Assembly (NCBI RefSeq): GCF_000466385.1
Contig: NZ_KE952649.1
Coordinates: forward strand, 1 to 33,646
Source of the DNA: Aneurinibacillus aneurinilyticus ATCC 12856
GTDB lineage: Bacteria > Bacillota > Bacilli > Aneurinibacillales > Aneurinibacillaceae
Direction: 5' to 3'
DNA: 33,646 bases
Both the position numbers and the translations under genes were made by a program. Shown here one piece after another: positions 1 to 8,720 of the stretch. Below the pieces are notes generated by a model that had not been told where the DNA came from, searched no databases, and saw nothing but the letters and a program-made list of their open reading frames with translations. How positions within the stretch are numbered: position 1 is the stretch's first letter; each line of letters begins with the position of its first letter.

Positions 1-152
1 GATCATACTGGATAATCAACACCCTTGAAAAATTGTCTATGACTAATAACCTTTCTTCATTTGTCATAGAAGTGGCGTTCCATTACTTCTCATTCTCCTT
101 TGAAAAGTCCATATACCAATAATATACAATATTTCACTCTAAGTTGGTAAAT

Positions 153-187
153 AAAAAACCTGTCCAGAATTTTATTCCGAGCAGGCT
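153..187 (-). terminator. Terminator after desR
   Basis: Leftward reading gives CCTG and CAGG outer arms (182-185 with 159-162) around an inner GAAT/ATTC pairing, followed by six U at 158-153. It lies about 40 bases beyond the desR stop and should end the des-desK-desR transcript. Positions 1-152 hold no supported gene. Confidence 0.6.
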
Positions 188-227
188 ATAATTTGAATCG
201 TTTTTTCTGTATATAGGCAGGCGCGCC

Positions 228-827
228 TTATTTAAACCAGCCTTTTTCTTTAAATCGTGTAATTGCTTCTATCCGGTTCTGTACTTCAAGCTTATCCAAT
301 ATCGCCGAAATATAGTTTCGGACCGTCCCGGTTTTGATAAAGAGCTGATCAGCAATTTCCTTCGTGTTTTTTCCATCAGCTATAAGGGATAGCACTTCCT
401 TCTCCCGCTCGGTAAGAGGGTTTTCTTCGCCGTAAACATCGTCCATTAATTCCGGTGCATAAATTCGCCTGCCTGCCATGACACTGCGGATCGAGCTTGC
501 CAATTCCTCGCTGGGACTGTCCTTCAATAAGTAGCCGCTTACCCCTGCTTTTAAAGCCCGTTGAAAATAGCCGGAACGTGCGAACGTTGTTAAAATAATA
601 ACTTTGCAGCCTAGCCCTTTTAGCTCTTCCGCTGCATCAAGCCCGCTCTTTACGGGCATTTCAATGTCCATGATGCAAACATCCGGTTGATATTGATGCA
701 CAAGAGAAATGGCCTTTTCTCCATTACATGCCTTCCCAACCACTTCCATATCGTCTTCCAAATTAAGTAGCGAACCTAGCGCTCCTAACATCATTCGTTG
801 ATCTTCAGCAATGACAATTCGAATCAT
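228..827 (-). CDS. desR: DesR-like response regulator (NarL/LuxR family)
   Basis: Cytoplasmic response regulator of 199 residues. The N-terminal receiver domain (about 1-120) has the acidic pair E8-D9, the phospho-acceptor Asp54 in CIMDIEMP and a conserved Lys near residue 101. The C-terminal LuxR-type helix-turn-helix begins at LTEREKEVLSLIADG and continues through NTKEIADQLFIKTGTV. Asp54 is also the phosphorylated residue of Bacillus subtilis DesR. Its start codon overlaps the stop of the upstream kinase gene by four bases (ATGA), so the two are probably translationally coupled. By family knowledge, phospho-DesR activates the desaturase gene when the membrane becomes too ordered, as in cold shock. 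The assignment rests on sequence plus the des-desK-desR order. Confidence 0.93.
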   Translation of the reverse strand: MIRIVIAEDQRMMLGALGSLLNLEDDMEVVGKACNGEKAISLVHQYQPDVCIMDIEMPVKSGLDAAEELKGLGCKVIILTTFARSGYFQRALKAGVSGYLLKDSPSEELASSIRSVMAGRRIYAPELMDDVYGEENPLTEREKEVLSLIADGKNTKEIADQLFIKTGTVRNYISAILDKLEVQNRIEAITRFKEKGWFK

Positions 828-1960
828 GTAAGCTCCTCCTTATCCGGCTGCTTTATGACATTCGGCACTTTTATGATAATTGTTGTTCCTTCCTGCGTAA
901 TAATTTCCAGTCTCCCGTTAACAAACTCCAGACGTTCTTTCATCCCCTGAAGTCCATGCCCTTTCGTAAAGGCATCATCTGTTACGATGCCAACTCCATT
1001 GTCCTGTACAGTAATGACGATTTCGTTCCATAATTGCTTGATGGTGATATGACAGGAAGAAGCGTTACTGTGCTTGACGACATTGTTCACTGCTTCTTTT
1101 ATACACATGCTGAGAATATTCTCAATAAACAAGGACACATTTGTTAATGGCCCGTCTTGTTCGACAACAAGATGTATTTGAGCAGCTTCAAGTATTTGTT
1201 TAACGTGGATGATTTCTTCTTTTAATTTAATGCCACGCATTTGTGATACCATTTTTCTTACTTCATTCAATGCCGTTCTTGCAGTTTGTTGAACATCTTT
1301 CAATTCAGCTCGCGCCTGCTCAGGGTCTTTGTAAATTAATCTCCTCGCCAAATCGCTTTTCAGTCCAATAAGCGAAAGTTTTTGTCCTAACGTATCATGC
1401 AAATCGCGGGCAATTCGCTGACGTTCCTCATGTTTCACCAGCTCGGAAATTCTTTTGTTAGCATCTTGGAGCTGTTCTTCAAGCTGTCCTTGCTTTTTTC
1501 TGTTATAAATGTTGAACGGCAGAAGAATGACACTAATCCAAATGATGATAATAAAAGGGATTTGCTTTAAAAATAGCTGTTCTTGTAGAACCACATTATA
1601 ATTTATTGAGACGGTTGTGCTGACTAAATGAACAATATATAACGTAATAAAAGCGAACCGGTCTTTTATATTACCGTTAAAGTAGGCAATGTAAAAGGCA
1701 AAATAAACATAGTGAAAAAGGATGGTCATCGTTATAGATATACCGATTAGAATACATGTCCATAAATAAACAGACCATCCTTTTGAAATAAAAGCGAAAC
1801 GATATGCAATAAAGAATGCAATAGTCAGCAAAATGCCAACAATAATTTCGTTATTGGAGGAAGATTCGAATATAAAATAAAACGGTAAAATGCTAAAAAC
1901 GCTCCATATATAAGGAGAAATCCCTGTGTTTTTCAGGGATTTAATATACCTTTTGGGCAT
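824..1960 (-). CDS. desK: DesK-like membrane sensor histidine kinase
   Basis: Integral-membrane histidine kinase of 378 residues. The first about 150 residues contain roughly five hydrophobic helices. A short coiled linker (about 155-180) follows, then the dimerisation/phosphotransfer motif RIARDLHDTLGQ with the phospho-acceptor His188, the same number as in B. subtilis DesK. The ATP-binding domain shows the N box KEAVNNVVKHS and the G1 box DNGVGI, then GHGLQGMKER. This is the HPK7 (HisKA_3) type that pairs with NarL-family regulators. Known family role: sensing bilayer thickness and switching from phosphatase to kinase on cooling. The ATG at 1960 is preceded by AGAGG with a spacing of about 8. 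The gene sits between des and desR. A perfect 14-bp palindrome (1978-1991) lies just upstream and might mark an internal promoter or operator, but I could not fit a good promoter there. Confidence 0.93.
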   Translation of the reverse strand: MPKRYIKSLKNTGISPYIWSVFSILPFYFIFESSSNNEIIVGILLTIAFFIAYRFAFISKGWSVYLWTCILIGISITMTILFHYVYFAFYIAYFNGNIKDRFAFITLYIVHLVSTTVSINYNVVLQEQLFLKQIPFIIIIWISVILLPFNIYNRKKQGQLEEQLQDANKRISELVKHEERQRIARDLHDTLGQKLSLIGLKSDLARRLIYKDPEQARAELKDVQQTARTALNEVRKMVSQMRGIKLKEEIIHVKQILEAAQIHLVVEQDGPLTNVSLFIENILSMCIKEAVNNVVKHSNASSCHITIKQLWNEIVITVQDNGVGIVTDDAFTKGHGLQGMKERLEFVNGRLEIITQEGTTIIIKVPNVIKQPDKEELT

Positions 1961-2031
1961 TATTGAAACCTCTTTTGTAGTATTAATACTATCTTACCAT
2001 AGAAAAAGCCTCTATAGTCTCAAATATACAT

Positions 2032-3069
2032 CTATAACTCCGACTTCACATGAACGGAGACATTGTTTTTTTGATGCTCTACAGTGAAATCCTTGATCTC
2101 CTTAAATCCTACAAACTTTTTGTTTTGTTCGTCCCATAGACGAAATCGAAGTGAACGCAAGCTTGAGGCTATTGTAATCGTTTGTACGTTCTGTAAGGAT
2201 AGATGACTGTTATGAACTTCTTCAAGGTAATAGTTAGGTACCCTTGGACTCAAATGATGTACATGATGAAAACCGATATTTCCTGTTATCCATTGGAGTA
2301 ATTTTGGAAGCTTATAGAACGAACTTCCTTCCAGAGCAGCTTTTACGTAGTCCCACTCTTCCTCTTTTTCAAAATAAGAATTCTCAAACTGATGCTGGAC
2401 ATAAAAAAGCCAAATACCAAGAGAGCCTGAAACAAAAAAGATCGGGCCTTGGATCATCAGGAACGACTTCCATCCGATTGTCCAGCAAAGCAAACCGGCC
2501 AAACCAACGATTGAAAGGTTAGTAATATAAGTGTTAACACGCTCGTTAAGTCTGGCACCTTTTACATTGAACCGATAAGAAATTAGAAAAATATAGATTG
2601 GACCCAAACCAAACATAACAAACGGGTTTCGATACATCCGATATGCGAATCGAAGCCAAAGAGGCGCTGATACATATTCCTCCACTGTCAGCACCCATAC
2701 ATCCCCCGTACCACGCTTATTTAAATTACTGCTCGTTGCGTGATGAATGGAGTGACTGCGTCGCCATTGCTCATAAGGACACAAAGTTAAAATCCCTGTA
2801 ATGGTTCCTATAATTTTATTAGCGAGCTGATTTTTAAAGAATGATTGATGACAACAATCATGAAAAATGATGAAAATCCGCACTAAAAATCCAGCAGCAA
2901 TCGTACTGAGTCCAAAAGCAAGAATGTATGAAATGGATAAACTTTCATAAGCAAGAAACCATAACATAAAAAAAGGTACAAGGGTATTGATAAGCTGCCA
3001 CGCACTGCTCTTTATATTCGGTTTTTCATAGGGAGCAATATGCTTCCTCAAATTATTTTGTTTGGTCAT
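2032..3069 (-). CDS. des: Acyl-lipid fatty acid desaturase (Des type)
   Basis: Membrane di-iron desaturase of 345 residues that introduces a cis double bond into phospholipid acyl chains. All three histidine boxes are intact: HDCCH (70-74), HSIHH (106-110) and HHVHH (268-272). They are separated by paired hydrophobic segments (about 25-65 and 150-225), the usual membrane topology of the family. Length matches the Bacillus delta-5 desaturase (about 350). It is the first gene of a leftward group with desK and desR, 71 bases ahead of desK, with a sigma-A-like promoter and DesR-like boxes upstream. Regiospecificity cannot be read from sequence; delta-5 is inferred from the operon. The ribosome binding site (AAGGG) is about 12 bases from ATG, rather far. 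Confidence 0.93.
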   Translation of the reverse strand: MTKQNNLRKHIAPYEKPNIKSSAWQLINTLVPFFMLWFLAYESLSISYILAFGLSTIAAGFLVRIFIIFHDCCHQSFFKNQLANKIIGTITGILTLCPYEQWRRSHSIHHATSSNLNKRGTGDVWVLTVEEYVSAPLWLRFAYRMYRNPFVMFGLGPIYIFLISYRFNVKGARLNERVNTYITNLSIVGLAGLLCWTIGWKSFLMIQGPIFFVSGSLGIWLFYVQHQFENSYFEKEEEWDYVKAALEGSSFYKLPKLLQWITGNIGFHHVHHLSPRVPNYYLEEVHNSHLSLQNVQTITIASSLRSLRFRLWDEQNKKFVGFKEIKDFTVEHQKNNVSVHVKSEL

Positions 3070-3104
3070 TTTTATTTGCGTCCCTTCTTCATTTGTTAAA
3101 TCAA

Positions 3105-3133
3105 ATTATGAAGGAATCATGTTGACCTTTAAA
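3105..3133 (-). promoter_or_regulatory. Predicted sigma-A promoter of des
   Basis: Leftward: -35 TTTAAA (3133-3128), 17-bp spacer, -10 CATAAT (3110-3105). The -35 matches TTGACA at four of six bases, which fits an activator-dependent promoter. Transcription would start near 3098, about 28 bases before the des start codon. Confidence 0.5.
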
Positions 3134-3172
3134 GTAATACGCGTCATGTACAAAACATGATAAATGTCATGT
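3117..3172. promoter_or_regulatory. Candidate DesR boxes (TCATGT/ACATGA repeats)
   Basis: Four half-sites of one hexamer occur within 56 bases: TCATGT at 3117-3122, TCATGT at 3144-3149, ACATGA at 3155-3160 and TCATGT at 3167-3172. The last three are 11-12 bases apart, about one helical turn, and form overlapping inverted repeats. Relative to the predicted des start site they lie at roughly -46 to -75, where DesR is known to bind in B. subtilis (recalled as about -28 to -77). Assignment to DesR is an inference. Confidence 0.5.
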
Positions 3173-3298
3173 AAGCCACAATATATACAATGGCAGCTAG
3201 CGGTATTGCATTTAGCATACTCGCCCCTACGAACACTTTGTTTCTGCCAACATGTTTTTCTTTGTGCGGAATATCCTTATAACAGGTTTATTTTCCAA

Positions 3299-3317
3299 AT
3301 GATAATATCGTTATCAT
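3299..3317. promoter_or_regulatory. Inverted repeat in the des-comB interval
   Basis: ATGATAA and TTATCAT arms separated by five bases. It resembles metal-regulator operators but does not match the 7-1-7 Fur/PerR pattern because of the spacer. The rest of the 409-base interval between des and comB (3070-3478) contains the des control region and no supported gene. It probably also holds the comB promoter, which I could not place. Confidence 0.25.
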
Positions 3318-3478
3318 CACGCCCCTCCTTTTCCCGGGTTGGTGTTTTAATTACACAGATACTTGTGCTTATTCGCAATGAAGCACACAGTGCAATCGGC
3401 TGTTTTCCACCTACATTCGTTCGTTCCGTTGAAGGAAGAGACTTCTTTTTTAATAATGATAAAATAGGAGGCGCTATC

Positions 3479-4195
3479 GTGCAGATCAAAACCATACAAA
3501 CTGTTGAGGAAATTCGCCCTGAGCACACAGTAGGCCGAACTGTGATTATGATTGATGTGCTCAGGGCGTCGAGTACAATCGTAACCGCTTTACACTCCGG
3601 TTTTGTCTCCGTCATTCCAGTTGCATCCATCGGACAAGCGTATGACTTGCGATCTCCTGCTACCATTTTGGCTGGAGAGCAGTATTGTGAAAACATTGCC
3701 GACTTTGATTACAACAATTCACCAACCGCCCTCTATAAGGCAAAGCATAGTGGAAAACACCTTGTTCTCATAACGACAAACGGTACAAGGGCTCTCCAAA
3801 AGATAGACAAAGCAGAGAACATATTCATTGGATGTTTTCTCAATTCTACTGCATGCATAAGGAAAGCTCTTTCCTTACATCACGATATTACGCTGTGCTG
3901 TGCGGGTACGCGCGGAGAATTTGCATTAGAGGATGGTCTTGCTGCCGGATTGATGGTTCATGTAGCTAAAAATTCTTTCCCTTTCGTACATGCATGTAAT
4001 TTGTCTGAAAAATTAGAAGCCTGTTATCTCCACCATTTCCCTCAGCTTGTCCAGTGTCTTCTTGCGTCCACTACAGGAAAACGTTTAGTTGAGCATCAAC
4101 ATACAGAGGACATTTTTTTCTGTAGCCAGGTTGATTTTTTACAAGCCGTCCCGTTTATTCATGAAAAAAGAATACTTCTGTCCTCTTTCTCATAA
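3479..4195 (+). CDS. comB: 2-phosphosulfolactate phosphatase (ComB family)
   Basis: Mg-dependent phosphatase that hydrolyses 2-phosphosulfolactate to sulfolactate, the second step of sulfolactate (and, in archaea, coenzyme M) biosynthesis. The 238-residue product shows the family motif DVLRASSTIVTAL near residues 23-35 and LITTNGTRAL in the middle; length fits the family (about 230-240). I chose the GTG at 3479 because AGGAGG (3466-3471) lies seven bases upstream and homology begins right after it. A longer open frame back to 3164 has no ribosome binding site and encodes unrelated residues. It is rightward, whereas comA lies leftward at 6172-7041. B. subtilis yitC/yitD is the matching pair, and sulfolactate is a known spore solute there, so a role in sporulation is plausible. 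Confidence 0.88.
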   Translation: MQIKTIQTVEEIRPEHTVGRTVIMIDVLRASSTIVTALHSGFVSVIPVASIGQAYDLRSPATILAGEQYCENIADFDYNNSPTALYKAKHSGKHLVLITTNGTRALQKIDKAENIFIGCFLNSTACIRKALSLHHDITLCCAGTRGEFALEDGLAAGLMVHVAKNSFPFVHACNLSEKLEACYLHHFPQLVQCLLASTTGKRLVEHQHTEDIFFCSQVDFLQAVPFIHEKRILLSSFS

Positions 4196-4225
4196 AAGTA
4201 AGATGAAGAAAAGGACAGGGGTTTG

Positions 4226-4705
4226 ATGCGAATGCAAATATCTCCAGGTGAAACCGTACTTGTTATACTAATTATTATCGGATTAATTGGTCGCTCACCC
4301 ATTCTTGCCACGGCGGCCAGTATGCTGCTCGTACTAAAACTTGCTTCCCTTGAACGTTTTTTTCCAGCGGTAGAACGCCGCGGAATGGAGATGGGACTTC
4401 TCTTCCTAACAATAGCCGTATTAGTGCCCTTTGCCAGTGAAAAAATTACGGTTAAGGATCTCATTCCGCTTTTTACTACGCTCGTAGGAGTTGTCGCTCT
4501 AACAGGAGGAGCGCTCGCTACTTATTTGAATGGAAAAGGATTAGAGATGCTACGAGCGGAACCGCATCTCATCGTCGGCCTTATCGTCGGCTCCATTATT
4601 GGGATCGTATTTTTTCGAGGGATACCGGTTGGCCCGCTCATGGCGGCCGCTATTACCACTATCTTACTAAAATTCATTTATTTTGTTTTACGATTTTTCA
4701 ACTAA
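4226..4705 (+). CDS. DUF441 family membrane protein (YtwI-like)
   Basis: Very hydrophobic protein of about 159 residues with four to five predicted membrane helices (around 7-35, 47-75, 80-105, 115-130 and 140-158). The internal pattern [14 protein letters not shown], then [26 protein letters not shown] and [15 protein letters not shown] is that of DUF441/UPF0756 proteins, whose function is unknown. Start choice is uncertain: TTG 4223, ATG 4226 and ATG 4232 are all near the AGGGG at 4217-4221. It follows comB by about 30 bases, so the two may be co-transcribed. It converges on the MFS gene with only eight bases between stop codons. Confidence 0.8.
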   Translation: MRMQISPGETVLVILIIIGLIGRSPILATAASMLLVLKLASLERFFPAVERRGMEMGLLFLTIAVLVPFASEKITVKDLIPLFTTLVGVVALTGGALATYLNGKGLEMLRAEPHLIVGLIVGSIIGIVFFRGIPVGPLMAAAITTILLKFIYFVLRFFN

Positions 4706-4713
4706 ATTGCACA

Positions 4714-5973
4714 TTATGTGGGAGCTTTTTCATTTTTTCTAAAGAGCGTTCCCGACTCATATTCTTTATTTGTCTCATCTCCATTTTTAGTGCCAGGCTT
4801 AATAAAGAAAAAAGTCGAAATTAAAATAACAAAGCTTAATCCTGCCATACTGAAAAACACTGTCTTATGTGAAATTTTCATCAACCAGCTAAAGATAGGC
4901 GGGCCGAAAGCAACACCAAGAAAACGGACACTTCCATACAAAGAGGTAATCATTCCTCTTTCCGCTTTCTCTACGGCACCTGTAATGAGTATATTTAAAC
5001 AAGGCAATAATAACCCGGTTCCGATGCTTCCTGCTGTTAATAATCCGATGATAAGGTAAATTTGCTTAAAGAAAGCAACTGAAACCATAGAGGCAGTCAG
5101 AATAGCCAATCCTGTTACCATAACCCTGCGAATCAGCGGCTTATTTTGTTTAATTTTTGCCCCGGTAATGTAGGCGGTAACAACCATTCCAAACAAGGGA
5201 ATGGCAAGGATAACACCTTTAATCATTCCAGCAATTTTGTATGTATCCTCCAGCAAGTCGGATAAGTAAAATAAAACACCAAAAAGAATAAATAATCCGG
5301 TAGCCCCTACAAAGAAAGAAGGAATTAGCCATCTTCCTTTATCTTTAAAAATTTGTCCCAACGCTCCAAGATACTGGGAAAGCGATTGCCCTTCTGCTTT
5401 TTTCTTCTCTTTGACCCCAAACCATACATAAACGGCAACAGCGAAACAAAGAATGGGGAATGTAAAAAAGACCGCATACCATGTTATAAGGGCAATGGCT
5501 GAACCGATAATCGGTGACAAGATTTTCCCCATACCATTCGATGATTCGATAATTCCCAATGCCTTGCTCTCCTCGGCTCCTGAATATAAATCTCCAATGA
5601 GCGCCATAGCAATCGGGGCCGTACCCGCTGCCCCAATACCTTGGATAATTCTTCCAACCAAAATGCTTATATAGGAATTTTCCAGCAGCCAGGCTGCCAG
5701 CCCTGAAATAATTCCGCCAATCCCGTATATAATTAACGACGGAACAATAATCCACTTGCGGCCAAAACGATCTGACAGGTACCCAACCAGCGGAATAATA
5801 ATACCTGCCGCAAGCGAGAATAACGTAATTGTAAGGCTTGTCTGGAATTGAGTTAAACCCAACTTTGCCTTCATTGTAGGAAGCACGGGTACCAACATTG
5901 AATTTCCCAATACCATTACGATCGGAATAAAAGCAATTGCGATCATAGCCGATGTTCCTTGTTTTGCTTCCAT
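4714..5973 (-). CDS. MFS efflux-type transporter
   Basis: Major facilitator superfamily transporter of 419 residues with twelve predicted helices. The loop between helices 2 and 3 carries the signature GYLSDRFGRKW; helix 5 contains a GxGAAGTAPIAMALIGDL motif typical of the DHA1 drug:proton antiporter branch. The C-terminal about 20 residues are charged and cytoplasmic. Start ATG has GGGAGG seven bases upstream. The gene is the last of the leftward genes following comA, but a hairpin (6141-6166) and about 200 non-coding bases separate them, so it probably has its own promoter. Its place inside a sulfolactate gene block recalls the MFS gene yitG near yitCD in B. subtilis; transport of a sulfonate is possible but cannot be shown from sequence. 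Confidence 0.85.
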   Translation of the reverse strand: MEAKQGTSAMIAIAFIPIVMVLGNSMLVPVLPTMKAKLGLTQFQTSLTITLFSLAAGIIIPLVGYLSDRFGRKWIIVPSLIIYGIGGIISGLAAWLLENSYISILVGRIIQGIGAAGTAPIAMALIGDLYSGAEESKALGIIESSNGMGKILSPIIGSAIALITWYAVFFTFPILCFAVAVYVWFGVKEKKKAEGQSLSQYLGALGQIFKDKGRWLIPSFFVGATGLFILFGVLFYLSDLLEDTYKIAGMIKGVILAIPLFGMVVTAYITGAKIKQNKPLIRRVMVTGLAILTASMVSVAFFKQIYLIIGLLTAGSIGTGLLLPCLNILITGAVEKAERGMITSLYGSVRFLGVAFGPPIFSWLMKISHKTVFFSMAGLSFVILISTFFFIKPGTKNGDETNKEYESGTLFRKNEKAPT

Positions 5974-6140
5974 CTTTCTTCCTCCCGTTTTCGCTCCTTT
6001 ATTCCTGTCCTCTATTTACCCTTTCCTATATCGTCATTTTTGATACCGCTCCCATATATCCAGTACTATCCAGGGTGAATAACCGCCACATCATGCCCCA
6101 AAAGGGGGTCGGGTCATCCCCGCTGTCCATGGACGAATGA

Positions 6141-6166
6141 GAAAGAACCGCCAAACAAGGCGGTTC
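6141..6166 (-). terminator. Terminator after comA
   Basis: Perfect eight-base arms GAACCGCC/GGCGGTTC (6145-6152 and 6159-6166) with a six-base loop, just past the comA stop. The U tract leftward is short (TTTC), so termination may be incomplete. The 160 bases beyond, up to the MFS gene, contain only short repeats (a TGGATA direct repeat and a CCCC/GGGG hairpin). Confidence 0.55.
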
Positions 6167-6171
6167 CTGCT

Positions 6172-7041
6172 TTATAAAATAATATGTCCTGTATTTTTAT
6201 AATCAGTAAGACAATCCGCCTGTATCGCAGAGCTTTCACGTCCGAGAATAAATGTATCAAATCGCAGGCCCCTGCGCAGGCACTCAAGATTATAAGCATC
6301 CTCAAATTGAATATTTCCCATATTTACATTTCGTCCCCAAAAATAGAGCAGCTCGATTTGCTGATTTTTTTGCGGTGCTTCCCATATAAGACGTTTTCTA
6401 ACATCTGCTGGAATCGCTTGTTCAACGGCAAGCAAAAATTCTGTATCAATGCGGCCTTTCTTATCATATATGCCCACATTGGTGCCCGATTCCCTGCCCT
6501 CTACGATGACGTAGGAAGCGCCATGTTCCAAATCAGAATAAAGCGTTTTTTGCAAGTCTTCTACACTAAGATGACTGCCGCCTGCTTTTTTGCCGCATTC
6601 CGTAATTACAGTAAAGCCTCTTGCTGTTATTTCCCGTATCATATTGTGTCGCTCGCTGGTCGGCAAATCGATTGTTCCATCAGAAATCTCCATGTAGCTA
6701 AAGCCTAGCTTCTCTATTGAATCTAAATAGTTTTTCAGAACACCCTGATAATATGCAATTTCAAATAATGTGCCTCCCGGATACAATGCCACTCCAGACT
6801 CTTGAGCTAAAAAAAGCTTCTTTCGCAAAATTTCAGGCGGATATAATATTGTAGTGCCGAAGCCAAGTTTAATGTAATTAACATATTGACCGGCAAGCTG
6901 TAAAAACTCTTCAAATGAAGCCAGGCCGATCCCTTTATCAATTATCATTGTTAGGCCAAAATCTTTTGACTGATCCACTCTTTCTCCCGCAGGATCTACA
7001 AGTCGTGGATGATAAGCAACATCCGGATGGTTCACAGCCAC
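6172..7041 (-). CDS. comA: Phosphosulfolactate synthase (ComA family)
   Basis: TIM-barrel lyase that adds sulfite to phosphoenolpyruvate to form (2R)-phosphosulfolactate. The 289-residue product begins with a short leader and then shows the family motifs KDFGLTMIIDKGIGL, QYVNYIKLGFGT, YPGGTLFEIAY, FSYMEISDGTIDLP and YVIVEGRESGTNVGIYD. The family is near 250-260 residues, so this copy is about 30 longer. Start GTG at 7041 has AAGGAGG four bases upstream; a second in-frame GTG at 7035 has better spacing and is an equal candidate. It is followed by a strong hairpin and preceded by an unknown 98-codon gene. Upstream sat and cysH can supply the sulfite it needs, and comB is nearby; the dehydrogenase ComC is not in the window. 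Confidence 0.9.
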   Translation of the reverse strand: MAVNHPDVAYHPRLVDPAGERVDQSKDFGLTMIIDKGIGLASFEEFLQLAGQYVNYIKLGFGTTILYPPEILRKKLFLAQESGVALYPGGTLFEIAYYQGVLKNYLDSIEKLGFSYMEISDGTIDLPTSERHNMIREITARGFTVITECGKKAGGSHLSVEDLQKTLYSDLEHGASYVIVEGRESGTNVGIYDKKGRIDTEFLLAVEQAIPADVRKRLIWEAPQKNQQIELLYFWGRNVNMGNIQFEDAYNLECLRRGLRFDTFILGRESSAIQADCLTDYKNTGHIIL

Positions 7042-7118
7042 GCTTCCTCCTTATCGACGAATGTTTTCTGCAAATCATCCTATGCACAGTAGCCTATACA
7101 CGTTCTGTTTTTCATCCG

Positions 7119-7415
7119 TTATTCCTCATTATTGTCCTTTTTATGCAACTCAATTAACTGGCCGCCCAAATGAATGTATATGTTCGGTTCCGTTTCGCCC
7201 TCCCCAAGAATCGCTTTCTTTAACCCATCAATAAAGTGCGTCACAATATCGATAAAGTTCTGCTTCTCCCCTTCTTCATTCAATTGCCCCATCACATAAA
7301 GCTCTTTATCTTCTTTATATAAATAAGCAATATAGCCTGCCGCTTTACCGCTTGCATCTACTACATTTAAAATTTCCCCTTGCTGATTTTGAAATTCCGG
7401 TTTAAAAAACAGCAC
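7119..7415 (-). CDS. Hypothetical 98-aa protein in the sulfolactate block
   Basis: I do not recognise this family. It is a small, acidic, soluble-looking protein without a signal peptide or membrane helix. The middle predicts as beta strands (AGYIAYLYKEDKELYVMGQL), then an amphipathic helix (NFIDIVTHFIDGLKKAIL), then a strand (IYIHLGGQLIELH) and a charged tail. It is credible as a gene because GTG at 7415 is preceded by GGAGG with seven-base spacing and because it fills the space between sat and comA in the same direction. A hairpin separates it from sat, and 77 bases separate it from comA, so it is probably co-transcribed with comA. A role in sulfolactate metabolism is only guilt by association. 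Confidence 0.7.
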   Translation of the reverse strand: MLFFKPEFQNQQGEILNVVDASGKAAGYIAYLYKEDKELYVMGQLNEEGEKQNFIDIVTHFIDGLKKAILGEGETEPNIYIHLGGQLIELHKKDNNEE

Positions 7416-7510
7416 CGGGAAGCCTCCTTCCGTTTTTAACTTATTATCTTATGTGCTTCTCAATATATAGCTTGACCAAACTTTAATCTTTCATCCATAA
7501 AGTAAAATAC

Positions 7511-7535
7511 GTGCGCAGCCAAACTGGCTACGCAC
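7511..7535 (-). terminator. Hairpin terminator after sat
   Basis: Ten-base arms (GTGCGTAGCC with GGCTGCGCAC, one G-U pair) and a five-base loop, followed leftward by the U-rich GTATTTTACTTT. It lies 13 bases past the sat stop and probably ends the cysH-sat transcript. Confidence 0.6.
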
Positions 7536-7548
7536 ATTGAGCGCTTCC

Positions 7549-8691
7549 TCACTGTTTATCCGCCGCCATTGCCATGCCGCGGATAAGCACTTCCGCCACT
7601 TCCGGGCGGCTGAACTCCAATGGTGGTGCTTCTCCATCCCTAAGCATCTCTCTTACTTTTGTTCCGGAAAGAATAAGATGCTCCTCTGGGGAATGAGGAC
7701 ACGTTTTGGTTGATGCCATATTACCGCATTTCTTACAGTAAAAGCTGTGCTCAAAAAAGAGCGGAGTAATTCCAAGCTCTTCTGCAGTAAAGTTGCGGAA
7801 AATCAATTGTGCATCGTACGTACCATAATAATTACCGACTCCTGCATGATCACGCCCTACAATAAAATGAGTACATCCATAGTTTTTACGTACAAGCGCA
7901 TGAAAAACAGCTTCCCTTGGACCCGCGTACCGCATTGCAGCCGGAAAAACCGTGAGAAGCACGCGTTCCGCCGGATAATATTCCCTCAGAAGTACTTGAT
8001 AGCTTTCCATGCGAATATGCGCGGGAATATCATCTTCCTTCGTTTCACCGACAAGCGGATTTAAAAAAAGACCGTCTACAATTTCCAGGGCTGATTTTTG
8101 AATATGTTCATGCGCACGATGAACAGGGTTTCGCGTTTGAAATCCGACAATCGTTCTCCAGCCTTGCTTGGCAAAGACAGCTCTTGTGTGTGCGGGATCA
8201 AGATAAAATTCATCAAACTCATCCTTTTCCGGACGTCGCACAAGTGTAATAGGACCAGCAAGGTACATATCAGGCCTTTCCAGCAGCTTTTTCACGCCAG
8301 GGTGCCTATCGTCTGTTGTTCCATATACTTGTTCAGCCTCAAGCCTCTTATCGGAAAAATACTTCTCTTGCAGCTCCAAAATCCCGTATACCTTTCCTTT
8401 ATATACAAGCTTTATCTTATCGCCTATTTTAAGAGAATCAGCTACATACTCTGTAACGGGGAGAGTAATAGGAATTGACCATATATGTCCATCTGTCAAT
8501 CTCATCCGATTTATAACAGCATAGTAGTCATTTTCCCCAAGAAAACCAATAATGGGGCTATACGCACCTATCGCGATTAACTCAAGATCAGATAAGGCAA
8601 AACGATCAATCTCAATTTCCATAAGAATAGAAGAATAATCATATTGGAGATTCACACGATTGATCAGCGTTCCACCATGTGGTTGATTCAC
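7549..8691 (-). CDS. sat: Sulfate adenylyltransferase (ATP sulfurylase)
   Basis: Forms adenosine 5'-phosphosulfate (APS) from ATP and sulfate, the first step of sulfate assimilation. The 380-residue protein begins with the typical [11 protein letters not shown]. It carries the active-site motif [11 protein letters not shown] (with the HxxH pair) and the [12 protein letters not shown] motif. Four cysteines in [21 protein letters not shown] near the C-terminus match the zinc-like site of this monofunctional group. Length is standard (about 380-390). It follows cysH by 29 bases in the same direction, so the two form one operon. No APS kinase (cysC) is present, consistent with direct APS reduction by the neighbouring CysH. 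Confidence 0.94.
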   Translation of the reverse strand: MNQPHGGTLINRVNLQYDYSSILMEIEIDRFALSDLELIAIGAYSPIIGFLGENDYYAVINRMRLTDGHIWSIPITLPVTEYVADSLKIGDKIKLVYKGKVYGILELQEKYFSDKRLEAEQVYGTTDDRHPGVKKLLERPDMYLAGPITLVRRPEKDEFDEFYLDPAHTRAVFAKQGWRTIVGFQTRNPVHRAHEHIQKSALEIVDGLFLNPLVGETKEDDIPAHIRMESYQVLLREYYPAERVLLTVFPAAMRYAGPREAVFHALVRKNYGCTHFIVGRDHAGVGNYYGTYDAQLIFRNFTAEELGITPLFFEHSFYCKKCGNMASTKTCPHSPEEHLILSGTKVREMLRDGEAPPLEFSRPEVAEVLIRGMAMAADKQ

Positions 8692-8720
8692 CTTTCATCC
8701 GCTTCCTTTCCTGTTTTGCT

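Noticed and set aside
1-67. Leftward open frame from ATG at 67-65 running off the window edge (MTNEERLLVIDNF...)
   Set aside because: Only 22 codons are visible, no convincing ribosome binding site, no recognisable motif.
3299-3317. Fur or PerR box
   Set aside because: Arms are separated by five bases instead of one, so the 7-1-7 pattern fails; kept only as an unassigned inverted repeat.
3164-3478. N-terminal extension of comB in the same frame
   Set aside because: Codes for residues unlike the ComB family and lacks a ribosome binding site; AGGAGG with seven-base spacing marks GTG 3479 as the start.
3277-3696. Leftward open frame antisense to comB, and similar long frames opposite other genes
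   Set aside because: No family similarity or ribosome binding site; they mirror codon structure of the real gene on the other strand.
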